Positions 54,768 to 62,819 of a DNA stretch of 64,000 bases are shown piece by piece (position 1 is the stretch's first letter; the number at the start of each line of letters is the position of its first letter). Origin of the DNA: Chloroflexota bacterium (GTDB lineage: Bacteria; Chloroflexota; UBA11872); NCBI GenBank assembly GCA_022824495.1, contig JAJDZU010000024.1:310001-374000 (forward strand), given 5' to 3'. A model generated the notes under the pieces. That model did no database searches and was not told where the DNA came from. It saw only the letters and a list, made by a program, of their open reading frames with translations. A program made the translations under genes and the position numbers.

Positions 54768-55667
54768 ATGCAAATCGGCTACATCGGTCTCGGAAAGATG
54801 GGCATGCCCATGGCGATCAACCTGCGCGCGGCGGGGCACGACCTGATCGTGCACAACCGCAGCCGCGGCAAGGTTGACGACTTCGTGGCCGACGGCGGCG
54901 TGGCCGCCAGTTCGGCGGCCGAGGTGGCGGCGCAGTCGGACGTCGTGTGCGTGAACGTGCCGACGCCTGAGGTTTCGCTGGAACTCCTTCTGGGCGCGGA
55001 TGGCGCGATTGAAAGCGCCCGCGAAGGTCAACTGTGGATCGACTTCGGTACCAACGGCCCGGACACGGCCCGAACCTGCGCGGAGGCTGCCGCCGCCAAG
55101 GGCGTGAACTACCTGGACGCGCCGGTCAGCGGCGGACCGGGCGGCGCCCAGGCCGGAACCCTGGCCGTGTTCGTGGGCGGCTCCGAGGAGTCGTTCGCGC
55201 AGGGCAGCGAAATCCTGGACATCATTGGCGGCAAGATCGAGCACTTCGGTCCGGCCGGCACCGGCTGCATCGCCAAGCTGACGAACCAGATGATCATCGC
55301 CAGCGTCCGCCAGGCCAACGCCGAGGCCTTCGTGCTGGCCGTCAAGAACGGGCTGAACCCACGGCAACTCTACGAGACGCTGATGGGCGCGTTCGCCGCC
55401 AGCCGCTGTATGGAAGTGGACATTCCGAACCTGGTCCTTCCCCAGGACTACAGCGCCAACTTTGCCGTAGACCTGTTGCTGAAGGACCTGGGCCTGGCGC
55501 TGGACGTGGGTCGCCAGAGCGGCGTGCCATTGGTGGCCACGGCGCAGGCGGACGCGATCTACCAGGAAATTCGGTCAATGGGCTGGGGCGACCTGGACGC
55601 GGCCGCCACGTTCAAGCGCCTGGAGAAAATCGTAGGCGTGGAGGTGACGGAACCGGACGCAGGTTAG
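54768..55667 (+). CDS. NAD(P)-dependent 3-hydroxyisobutyrate dehydrogenase-family oxidoreductase
   Basis: The 299-residue beta-hydroxyacid dehydrogenase starts YIGLGKMGMPMAINLRAAGH, has DAPVSGGPGGAQAGTL as the substrate-binding segment, and GTGCIAKLTNQMII with the catalytic lysine. DLLLKDLGLALDVG is the end of the helical domain. Members include tartronate semialdehyde reductase and glyoxylate/succinic semialdehyde reductases. In this neighbourhood tartronate semialdehyde or a similar cleavage product of the lyase is a reasonable guess. Confidence 0.9.
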   Translation: MQIGYIGLGKMGMPMAINLRAAGHDLIVHNRSRGKVDDFVADGGVAASSAAEVAAQSDVVCVNVPTPEVSLELLLGADGAIESAREGQLWIDFGTNGPDTARTCAEAAAAKGVNYLDAPVSGGPGGAQAGTLAVFVGGSEESFAQGSEILDIIGGKIEHFGPAGTGCIAKLTNQMIIASVRQANAEAFVLAVKNGLNPRQLYETLMGAFAASRCMEVDIPNLVLPQDYSANFAVDLLLKDLGLALDVGRQSGVPLVATAQADAIYQEIRSMGWGDLDAAATFKRLEKIVGVEVTEPDAG

Positions 55668-55702
55668 TCGGGCGCGCCGGCTGACCATCCGGCTCCGAGC
55701 AT

Positions 55703-56113
55703 ATGGGCTGGCTTAGTCGCGAAATCAGCTACTTGCTGGCCCGGCTTGTCACGAATTTCTTCGCGGTCCTGGCGGTGACGCAACTGCTGGAAGACGGCAT
55801 CGTGCTGCCTGAGCGCGGCAGCGACCGGTTCTGGCTGTCGATCTTCGCCCTGGCGGTGGCGCTGGCCATTCTGAACTCCTATGTGCGGCCGGCGTTGGAG
55901 CTGGTTCTCAAACCGATCAGCTGTCTGTTGAAGTTGCTGACATTCGGGCTGTCGCACTTCGTGATCAGCGCGCTGGTGTTTTGGGGAGCGACCATGCTGG
56001 TCGACGACTTCACCATCGTGGACCTCGGTACCGCCCTGCTTGGAACCGTGATCGTGGCGGCGGTCGGCGCCTTCGGGTCGCTGGTGTTCGGCGGCCGCTC
56101 GACCGACGAGTGA
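55703..56113 (+). CDS. Phage-holin-4_2-like (YvlD-type) small membrane protein
   Basis: The 136-residue protein has four hydrophobic segments, with the sequence LNSYVRPALELVLKPISC, then LLKLLTFGLSHFVISALVFW, that marks the PF04020 family. The name comes from similarity to holins; in chromosomes such proteins are ordinary membrane proteins of unknown role, sometimes in envelope-stress operons. There is no sign of a prophage. The stop overlaps the GTG of the nuclease gene (GTGA). Confidence 0.8.
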   Translation: MGWLSREISYLLARLVTNFFAVLAVTQLLEDGIVLPERGSDRFWLSIFALAVALAILNSYVRPALELVLKPISCLLKLLTFGLSHFVISALVFWGATMLVDDFTIVDLGTALLGTVIVAAVGAFGSLVFGGRSTDE

Positions 56114-57909
56114 GCAAGGCCAGGGCCACCGACGAAGCCGCGCCGGGCCGGCGCAGCGTGCTGGTCGAGGCGGCGGTATCGACGCTGGAAGACGCGGGGC
56201 GTCCCATGACCCTGCAGCAACTGGCGCGCGCCGTGCTGCACGTCGAGGCCGGCGGCGCCCACATTGGCGCTCGAATCCTGGCGCCGCTGCTGGAAGGCGA
56301 CGATCGTCTAGCAACGGTGGCCGCGGGACACTGGGGACTGGTGACCTGGTCACAGCGCTCCGACGCCATCGAAGACACCGAGTTCGTCGTGTTCGATATC
56401 GAAACCAACGGCGGGCGCGGCGGGCGGCACCGGATCCTTGAAGTCGGGGCATTGCGCCTGCGGGCGGGCCTGGAAATTTCACGCTACGCCTCGCTGGTAT
56501 ACGTGCCCGGACGAGTCTCCAAGTTCGTGACGCGCTATACAGGCATCACGGACGAGATGCTGGTCGACGCACCGCCCATCGAAACCGTGCTGGATGAATT
56601 TCGTGAATTCCAGACCGGCGGAGTGCTGGTGGCGCACAACCTGCCCACGGACCTGGGTTACCTGAACCGCGAGGCCGTGTGGTCGCGACGCGCGCTATTC
56701 CCCGGCGACGGCCTGGACACCATGGAGTTGAGCGCGGCGTTGATGCCCGATTTGCCGGGCACGGGGCTTGCCACGGTGCTGGAGTCGGCCGAGATATCCG
56801 ACACACCCGCGCACCGCGCGCTCGACGACGCCGGGGTCACCGCGAAGCTGTTCGAGTACCTGCTTGATCGCGCGGCTCAACGGAACGTCAACACCCTTGG
56901 CGACTTGCGGCAACTCGCGGCGAGAGCCGGGCCCGAAGGCCGGCACCCGCGACGGGCTCGTCAACTGGCTCGCTGGGCGTCCCGGAACCTTCCGCCGTCG
57001 CCCGGCGTGTACATCTTTCGCGACTCGGCAAACCGTCCGTTATATATCGGCAAGTCCACGTCCCTGCAACGGCGCGTGCGCAGTCACTTCACGGACTCAG
57101 CAGGGTTCGTTCGACGGCGCGATGGGATGCTGGAGCAGATCGACGCCATCGAGTGGGAGCCCACCGGCTCGGAACTGCGCGCCCTGGTGCGCGAAGCCGA
57201 GCTGATCACCACGCTATCCCCGACGTATAACCGGAATCGGCGCTGGCGAATTGGCCGGCGGTTCGTTCGAGTCGGACCCGCCGAGTCCGCGGTGACGCAT
57301 GCGGCCGCCGTGCCACGGGATGACGGAGCCGACTACCTGGGGCCGTTTCCGACATCGCGGGACGCGAGGCTGGCAAGCGACGCGGCCCGGCGGATCTTCG
57401 AACTGCCCTCGCGACGCAGCGTCGACAAGCAAGTTCCCGCCTGGCAGCGCGACGCGGCCGTTGCTTTCCTGGGCGTGGGCCGCGAGGCGGCTCTGCGAAT
57501 CGTGGATGCCGTCGAGGCCGCGGAGGGCGAGGCGTTTGCTCGCCGCATTCGGCGCGCGCGCGTCCTGCGGCACCCGCTGCGCGGTGGTCTCGGCGCCGCG
57601 CCCGTGCTGGCGATCTCACCTGGCGCCACGCCGGGAGATGCGGAGCTCGTTCGAATCGAGAACGGCGCTATTGCCGCGATCGAGTCCGTCGCCCGCCCGC
57701 GCCGGCCTGCGCTGCGCGCCGCCCTGCAACGCCTAGGCCGTGCCGACGCGCCGGGCGCCGACACAAGCGACCACGAACGGCACATCGTGACGGCCTGGCT
57801 ACATACGCATGCCGACGATCCGGACGCGATTGCGTGGGATCCCGACCTGCCGCGCGCATTCGTGGACCGCGTGTGGCGGCGCGTGCGTCAGGCGGCCAGC
57901 GCCGGCTGA
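56110..57909 (+). CDS. HARE-HTH + DEDDh exonuclease + GIY-YIG nuclease fusion
   Basis: GTG at 56110 gives 599 residues in three parts. Residues 15-80 (LVEAAVSTLEDAGRPMTLQQ...HWGLVTW) look like a HARE-HTH winged helix, as in RNA polymerase delta and some nucleases. Residues 92-255 are a DnaQ-type exonuclease: FVVFDIET (Asp96, Glu98), VAHNLPTDLGYL (Asp181), and His235 with Asp240. Residues 296-390 are a UvrC/Cho-like GIY-YIG domain: SPGVYIFRDS, LYIGKSTSLQRRVRSHF, and SELRALVREAELI with the catalytic Glu. The remaining C-terminus is unassigned. A DnaQ-GIY-YIG pair is known from actinobacteria; the N-terminal HTH is the unusual piece. Probably a DNA repair or lesion-processing nuclease. Confidence 0.82.
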   Translation: MSKARATDEAAPGRRSVLVEAAVSTLEDAGRPMTLQQLARAVLHVEAGGAHIGARILAPLLEGDDRLATVAAGHWGLVTWSQRSDAIEDTEFVVFDIETNGGRGGRHRILEVGALRLRAGLEISRYASLVYVPGRVSKFVTRYTGITDEMLVDAPPIETVLDEFREFQTGGVLVAHNLPTDLGYLNREAVWSRRALFPGDGLDTMELSAALMPDLPGTGLATVLESAEISDTPAHRALDDAGVTAKLFEYLLDRAAQRNVNTLGDLRQLAARAGPEGRHPRRARQLARWASRNLPPSPGVYIFRDSANRPLYIGKSTSLQRRVRSHFTDSAGFVRRRDGMLEQIDAIEWEPTGSELRALVREAELITTLSPTYNRNRRWRIGRRFVRVGPAESAVTHAAAVPRDDGADYLGPFPTSRDARLASDAARRIFELPSRRSVDKQVPAWQRDAAVAFLGVGREAALRIVDAVEAAEGEAFARRIRRARVLRHPLRGGLGAAPVLAISPGATPGDAELVRIENGAIAAIESVARPRRPALRAALQRLGRADAPGADTSDHERHIVTAWLHTHADDPDAIAWDPDLPRAFVDRVWRRVRQAASAG

Positions 57910-57973
57910 GGCGTCACAACTCTCCGCAGAAACCTGCCGACGGACGCCGCGCGCGCGGCTAGCGTGTACGAAC

Positions 57974-58047
57974 TGGAGGCGACGCTGGGAATCGAACCCA
58001 GGATAGGGGTTTTGCAGACCCCCGCCTTACCACTTGGCTACGTCGCC
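57974..58047 (-). tRNA. tRNA-Cys (GCA)
   Basis: On the minus strand the acceptor GGCGACG pairs with CGTCGCC, the discriminator is U and an encoded CCA follows (57974-57976). The anticodon loop CTGCAAA sits on a 5-bp GGGGT/ACCCC stem, giving anticodon GCA. The T arm contains GGTTCGATTCC. The total is 74 bases including CCA. U73 is the identity base of cysteine tRNAs. Confidence 0.95.
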
Positions 58048-58130
58048 GGGAAGCGTTTGGCGCTTGTCAAAGGATATCGAGAGCACCGCACCACGGCCAA
58101 CACCCCGCGGCCCGGAGCCGAAAAAGCCCG

Positions 58131-59357
58131 CTAGCCGACCGGCGCGCGCTGCACCACGCGCCATCGCTGATCGGCGGTACGTGCGAGGAAAAAGCCGACA
58201 TCCTGGCTCAGCGGTCCGCGCTGAATGGTCTCACCGTCGGCCCTGCGTCGAGTAGCCAGGTTTCCGGACTCTCGGACCAGAACCCCGGCACTCTCGCCGT
58301 CAAGCCTGGCGTCAATCACCTGAATCGAAACGTCGCTCTCCAGATAGACCCCACTGGCGCGTAACTGCTGCACGCGTGCTTCGATCTCCTGTGCCACGGC
58401 TTCGTCGTACACCGAACGCAGCGCACTTGAGTCGAGCGACTGATAGGCCTCGAACTCCAGTCGGGCGGCCCGCACGGCCGTATCGGCCGCCCGGTCCAGG
58501 CTGGCCGCCTCGGCATCCTGGCGGCCGCGTACCACGAAGACTGCGATCAGCACGGCAAACAGCGCCGCCAACATGAAGCCTGTCCGAATCAGACGCAGGC
58601 GCCTCGCCTCGGCCCGCTCAAACGCCTCCGCTTCGGCGAACGATTGCTCGTGGGACTCGATGTTTGAGCGAATCGTCGTAGGGACCGGTTCGGGGTCACG
58701 CCGCCGCCCGGAACTCACATCCCATATGTCGGGATTGTCGACCCGCCCGGCGTCGCCTTCGTCGTGCGGTGATGGCATGTCATCGACGTTTGAGCGCAGG
58801 ACCTCGCCGTCCTCCGGACGAAACTCGGATTCGGCCTCGTCCGGCAAGTCGGCCGGCGGCGCCACACGCAACGATATGAAGCGTCCGTGTGCGGCCTGTT
58901 CGCTGTGCTTGAACCGTACGGCCTGCCCGAGTGTCCAACGGCCTTCCAGCAGGAGCGTCAGGTCGCGGCCGTCCAATAGCGCCAGCTCGCTGGCCCACTC
59001 GGCGTCCACGGCCATCTGCAGCGGGAATCCCTGAACGACGATCAGGATGTCGACCTGGCGCTCAAGCGCGGCCTCGGCCAGCGCCGCGTGATCGTCGCTG
59101 TCAAACCACAGTGCAATTCGACTCCGCACACGTTCCAGGCGCACAGCGCCTTCGACGTGGTCACCCATCGGAGCAAACGGTCCGAGCGGTTCGGCATCGG
59201 AAGCCATGGCCAGCGCTTCCACCACGTTGGCCAGCTTGGCCAGGCGATCGGCCTCGTCGGTCAGCGCTTCGTTGAACAGCTCGGCGTGCGCGGCCAGAAC
59301 CTGACGCCGACGCGCGCCCGCGTCACCGCCCGCCGTCGCGTCATTCTTGGGTGACAT
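58131..59357 (-). CDS. Membrane-anchored protein of unknown function, possible IMS/ARC6-like C-terminal domain
   Basis: The 408-residue protein has a cytosolic part (1-255) including an acidic, Asp/Glu/Pro-rich linker (170-230), a single membrane helix at 258-276 and an outside domain. That last domain (ESLDSSALRSVYD-type helix, then SIQVIDARLDGESAGVLVRE and DVGFFLARTADQRWRVVQ) is alpha+beta and recalls NTF2-like IMS domains. No enzyme motif is visible. There is no clear ribosome site at the ATG. The function cannot be named. Confidence 0.65.
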   Translation of the reverse strand: MSPKNDATAGGDAGARRRQVLAAHAELFNEALTDEADRLAKLANVVEALAMASDAEPLGPFAPMGDHVEGAVRLERVRSRIALWFDSDDHAALAEAALERQVDILIVVQGFPLQMAVDAEWASELALLDGRDLTLLLEGRWTLGQAVRFKHSEQAAHGRFISLRVAPPADLPDEAESEFRPEDGEVLRSNVDDMPSPHDEGDAGRVDNPDIWDVSSGRRRDPEPVPTTIRSNIESHEQSFAEAEAFERAEARRLRLIRTGFMLAALFAVLIAVFVVRGRQDAEAASLDRAADTAVRAARLEFEAYQSLDSSALRSVYDEAVAQEIEARVQQLRASGVYLESDVSIQVIDARLDGESAGVLVRESGNLATRRRADGETIQRGPLSQDVGFFLARTADQRWRVVQRAPVG

Positions 59358-59464
59358 ACACGTTAGGTGAGACCGCGATGCACCGCCCTCACACGGTGCT
59401 TCCTGGTTTCATCGTACGACAAGCGGCCGCACAATCCATCGGGGCAGTTGCTTTTCTTCCGCAT

Positions 59465-60193
59465 CTAGCTGATCGGAGGCACGCCCATGGGCACGGCTGA
59501 AGCAATGACCGGCATGAGGTTTGTGAACACGATGACGCCCAGCGCGATCAGCAGCACGCCGCCACCGGCGCCGGCAACCTGAAGCGCCCGTCCGTAGCGC
59601 CGCAGCAATACGCGTGTCCAGCCGGAGAACACGCCCGCCAGCACGAACGGCAGCATGATTCCCAGGGAATACGAGGTTAGGAGCACGGCGCCCGACGCGG
59701 CGGAGGCCGTGGTGGCCGCCAGCACCAGGATCGCGCCCAGGATCGGACCCACGCACGGAATCCAACCCACCGCAAACGTGCCGCCCACGATCAGCGAACC
59801 CGCATAGCGCAAACGCCGGGCGAATCGATCGTCGACGGTGAAGCCGCGTTCGAGGATCGGTACGCGAAGAAGTCCCAGTGTCATCAGACCGAAACCGATG
59901 ATCAGAAGGCCTCCAATACGGTTGAGCCAAACGGCCTGGTCCCCGGCAAAGCTGGAAAGTGCCCCGAGCGATGACCCGAGTACCACGAAGACGGACGTGA
60001 ACCCCACAGCAAACAGGGCAACGTTCAGTACGGTGGCGGCCTGCAATCGCCGCGGGCTGGCGGTGCGCGGATCGGTCAGCGTGAATCCGGCCAGGTAGGC
60101 GAGATACGCCGGTACCAGCGCCAGGGTGCAGGGCGCGATGAACGAGGCGATCCCCGCGACAAACGCCAAGCCGACGTTGAGGGGCTGTTCCAC
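59465..60193 (-). CDS. ccdA: CcdA-type thiol-disulfide membrane electron carrier
   Basis: The 242-residue protein has six hydrophobic segments in two repeated triplets. FIAPCTLALVPAYLAYLAGF and GWIPCVGPILGAIL hold the two redox cysteines of the CcdA/DsbD core. It passes reducing power from cytoplasmic thioredoxin to periplasmic partners. It lies 30 bases downstream of the DipZ-like thioredoxin gene on the same strand, so that protein is the likely acceptor. The start is GTG at 60193. Confidence 0.92.
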   Translation of the reverse strand: MEQPLNVGLAFVAGIASFIAPCTLALVPAYLAYLAGFTLTDPRTASPRRLQAATVLNVALFAVGFTSVFVVLGSSLGALSSFAGDQAVWLNRIGGLLIIGFGLMTLGLLRVPILERGFTVDDRFARRLRYAGSLIVGGTFAVGWIPCVGPILGAILVLAATTASAASGAVLLTSYSLGIMLPFVLAGVFSGWTRVLLRRYGRALQVAGAGGGVLLIALGVIVFTNLMPVIASAVPMGVPPIS

Positions 60194-60223
60194 GCTACGC
60201 GCCCAGCACCTGCGGGCCGAATC

Positions 60224-61558
60224 CTAGGTCAGCGAGACGGCGTATAGAGCTAACCCGGGCGCACCAACGCTGAACTGCAATTCGCCAATTCTCTCCGAAC
60301 CGTTCCGCAGAATGTCGTACAGACGAAACTGATCCACGAAAAAGTGCGTCTGGCCCCCGGGCCCGACCATCACGTCGCCGCCCCTGCGGTCCGCCGGAAT
60401 GGGCTCGCCGTCGACGGTGACTTGCACGCGAACCGGTTCTTCGCCCGCCGCCCCGAAACTGACCGAGACGTTCTGGGCGTGGAATGGAACGCTGACCCGC
60501 GCAGTCTCATCGGCCTGGGGCTGCGCCAGCGCGGCGTTTGGGACCCAGTCCCAGCGGCCGTCAAGGTAGAGGCGCTCGGCATCGTGTTCGACATCGTCAG
60601 TGAACACGCGCGCCCCATCCTCGGGCGTCCCAATCGGATTGCCCAGGTAGGAACCGAACGCGAAGCCGCTGCCGGCGAAGAGCGACCGGGGCCCGATGGA
60701 CGGCGAGGGGGTCGTCTTGCGCGGGATGGACGCGCTGGAGAGCGGGATGTGCGAAAGGTCCGTTCCCTCTTCGGCCAGCAGCGCGCGGATGGCCTTCTCG
60801 GTCTCCTGGTAGGCGCCCTCGCCGATGTGGTGATAGCGGATACGCCCTTCCTGGTCGATCAGGAACTTGTGAGGCCAGAAGCGGTTGTTGTAGGCGCGCC
60901 AGGTCTTGTAGCCGTTGTCCATGGCGACCGGCCATATAACGCCGCGCGACGGCAACGATTCGCGCACGTTTTCTTCCTCGTACTCGTGCCTGAACTCGGG
61001 CGTGTGCACGCCAACGATCACCAGACCGTGCGGCGCGTAGGCGTCGTGCCAGGCGCGGACGTGGGGCAGGGTGCGGATGCAGTTGATGCAACCGAAGGTC
61101 CAGAAGTCGATCAGGACAGGACGCCCCCGCAGCGCATCCATTGTCAAGACTTCGCTGTTGAGCCAGGCGGTGACGCCCGCAAACTCCGGCGCGGTGCCGA
61201 TGACGGGCAGCTCGGGCAATTGGCCCACGACGACCTGAGGCGTGGGGGCCGGCGTTGGTGCGCTGGTGACAGGCGCCGGGACGCTTGTCGGCGCGATGGG
61301 CGCACTGGTCGCCAGCGGCGGGGCAGTCTGTGCTGCTGTGGGAGCGCTGGTAACAGCTGCGGTCGTACCGGCAGTAGCCGCGGGTGGACTCGCCACGACG
61401 GCCGGGGTTGGAGCAGCTGTCTGAGCCTCGTCCGCGCCGGGGAGTCCGACGCCAACCGTCGGATCGGGCGGCGATACCAGGATCTCGATCAACGCAATGG
61501 CGCCGATCACCGCGACGACCACGAAAGCCAGCGCCGCATAACGCTGCCGGCCGGTCAT
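60224..61558 (-). CDS. Membrane-anchored thioredoxin-like protein, DipZ/TlpA type
   Basis: The 444-residue protein has an N-terminal anchor (8-27), a long Pro/Thr/Ala-rich linker (about 41-110), and a thioredoxin domain with DFWTFGCINCIRTLPHVRAW (Cys157 and Cys160). Behind it is a beta-rich domain ending in HFFVDQFRLYDIL, like the C-terminal carbohydrate-binding-like module of mycobacterial DipZ. DipZ itself is a fusion of a CcdA part with these domains; here the CcdA part is a separate gene directly downstream. AGGAG lies eight bases before the ATG at 61558. Confidence 0.88.
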   Translation of the reverse strand: MTGRQRYAALAFVVVAVIGAIALIEILVSPPDPTVGVGLPGADEAQTAAPTPAVVASPPAATAGTTAAVTSAPTAAQTAPPLATSAPIAPTSVPAPVTSAPTPAPTPQVVVGQLPELPVIGTAPEFAGVTAWLNSEVLTMDALRGRPVLIDFWTFGCINCIRTLPHVRAWHDAYAPHGLVIVGVHTPEFRHEYEEENVRESLPSRGVIWPVAMDNGYKTWRAYNNRFWPHKFLIDQEGRIRYHHIGEGAYQETEKAIRALLAEEGTDLSHIPLSSASIPRKTTPSPSIGPRSLFAGSGFAFGSYLGNPIGTPEDGARVFTDDVEHDAERLYLDGRWDWVPNAALAQPQADETARVSVPFHAQNVSVSFGAAGEEPVRVQVTVDGEPIPADRRGGDVMVGPGGQTHFFVDQFRLYDILRNGSERIGELQFSVGAPGLALYAVSLT

Positions 61559-61622
61559 CGGGTCACTCCTGCGAAGCCGACGGGCGTCGCGACGCGCGAG
61601 CGGTGCGAAGGCACTTCATGGA

Positions 61623-62387
61623 TCAGGCCGCCCGGTTCCTTTTCTGGCCGCGCACCATCAGCCCGTCGCGGCCTAAGCCCTGGCCCGACGACTGGACGTT
61701 GTCCGGGTCGCGATAGCCGAACCTGACGAGGCGCCGCCACTGGTCCGTGCGGTTGGGCGCCGAGCCGTGGATGGTGTAGTAGCTGAAGAACACGACGTCG
61801 CCGGCGTCTGCCGGTACCGACACGGCGTCCTCCAGGCGGTACTGGTCCGTGGGCAAGTGCGGGGTCGATTCGGGGCCGCGGATGTGGTGGAGCGGCCCAA
61901 ACTTGTGGCTGCCTTCAAGAAATTGTAGGCAGCCGTTCTCTTCGTTTGCCGTATCGATATGCACAATCGCGTCCACGTAGGCCGGACCCTCGTGCTCGTA
62001 GAACGGGTGGTCCTGGTGCATGGGGAACGGCGTGCCCATGTTCGGGGCCTTGGCGTGCAGCGTGGTGTGATGAAGTTCCACATCCGGCCCGATCAGGTCG
62101 GCCACGGCGCCGGTGAGCTGGTCGTTGACGACCGCCCGCGCGAACGCCTCGGAATAGTTCTGCAGCTCGTGCATGGCCGTCAGGCGGGCGCGCTCGTCCT
62201 CTTCGGCAGTCATGTACGCCTTGCGCCAGGGGCCGCGCCAGCCCGGGGTCTGCTGCGCCCACTCGAGCATCAAGCGCTCGAGTTCCACGGACTGAAACTC
62301 GACCTCATCGGGCGCGAAGACGTTTCTCAGCCGCAGGTACCCGCGCTCGTTATAGAACGCGACTTGCTCGTTGGTCAGGGTGAACAT
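61623..62387 (-). CDS. Phytanoyl-CoA dioxygenase (PhyH) family protein
   Basis: The 254-residue Fe(II)/2-oxoglutarate oxygenase has MHQDHPFY with the His-x-Asp iron ligands and YYTIHGSAPNRT with the second His; the following Arg in DQWRRLVRF binds 2-oxoglutarate. TANEENGCLQFLEGSHK is a family block. Substrate unknown; such enzymes hydroxylate lipids, amino acids or natural products. It begins 28 bases after a likely start of transcription (TATAAT at 62422-62427). Confidence 0.9.
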   Translation of the reverse strand: MFTLTNEQVAFYNERGYLRLRNVFAPDEVEFQSVELERLMLEWAQQTPGWRGPWRKAYMTAEEDERARLTAMHELQNYSEAFARAVVNDQLTGAVADLIGPDVELHHTTLHAKAPNMGTPFPMHQDHPFYEHEGPAYVDAIVHIDTANEENGCLQFLEGSHKFGPLHHIRGPESTPHLPTDQYRLEDAVSVPADAGDVVFFSYYTIHGSAPNRTDQWRRLVRFGYRDPDNVQSSGQGLGRDGLMVRGQKRNRAA

Positions 62388-62421
62388 GGCCGCACACCTC
62401 CCCCACTCGCCCCACTTCTCG

Positions 62422-62427
62422 ATTATA
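62422..62427 (-). promoter_or_regulatory. Putative -10 element for the PhyH gene
   Basis: On the minus strand TATAAT occurs 35 bases before the ATG at 62387. The same AT-rich spot reads TATAAA on the plus strand (62424-62429) and might serve the divergent small gene at 62491. No -35 box is clear in either direction. Confidence 0.4.
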
Positions 62428-62490
62428 AAGAGGCGGCGTCAGCGACGGCCTCGGTACCATGAGCCGCGCGCTTCGCCGCAAGAGGCTCGA

Positions 62491-62775
62491 ATGTCGCCAG
62501 TTCGGCAGCAAATCCTGATCCTGCATCTCCAGTCGGGCGATCTCGGATCACAGACCGTCGCTTGGGCGCTCTACGACGGCGCGCTGCCGGCGGATGCCGT
62601 GCAGATGCAGACCGGCAGTGAGTACCAGGCGCCGTACGAGTCCGTGCTGGATGCCATGCGCGATGGCTGGCACGTATTCCAGGCCAGTCCGCAGCCCGAG
62701 CGCAGCGCGGCCACTGGAACCGGTCAGCTGGCAAACGAGTTCTGGTTGGAACGCAACGTCGAAGTCGAGGAGTAA
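62491..62775 (+). CDS. Small protein of unknown function
   Basis: The ATG at 62491 gives 94 residues. QILILHLQSGDLGSQTVAWALYDG and YESVLDAMRDGWHVFQASP look like a compact alpha/beta fold; the end is FWLERNVEVEE. AGAGG lies upstream as a weak ribosome site. It stands between two PhyH genes and is 44 bases before the second, so co-transcription is likely. No family is recognised. Confidence 0.6.
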   Translation: MSPVRQQILILHLQSGDLGSQTVAWALYDGALPADAVQMQTGSEYQAPYESVLDAMRDGWHVFQASPQPERSAATGTGQLANEFWLERNVEVEE

Positions 62776-62819
62776 ACGTCTCCGGCGCCGCCCGGGCGCC
62801 GAAACGGAAGGGGCGAACG

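Noticed and set aside
55703-56113. Holin of a prophage
   Set aside because: The family name is misleading; no other phage genes are present and the neighbour is a chromosomal nuclease gene.
57974-58130. tRNA-Cys as an integration site
   Set aside because: No integrase, direct repeat of the tRNA end or foreign-looking block follows it.
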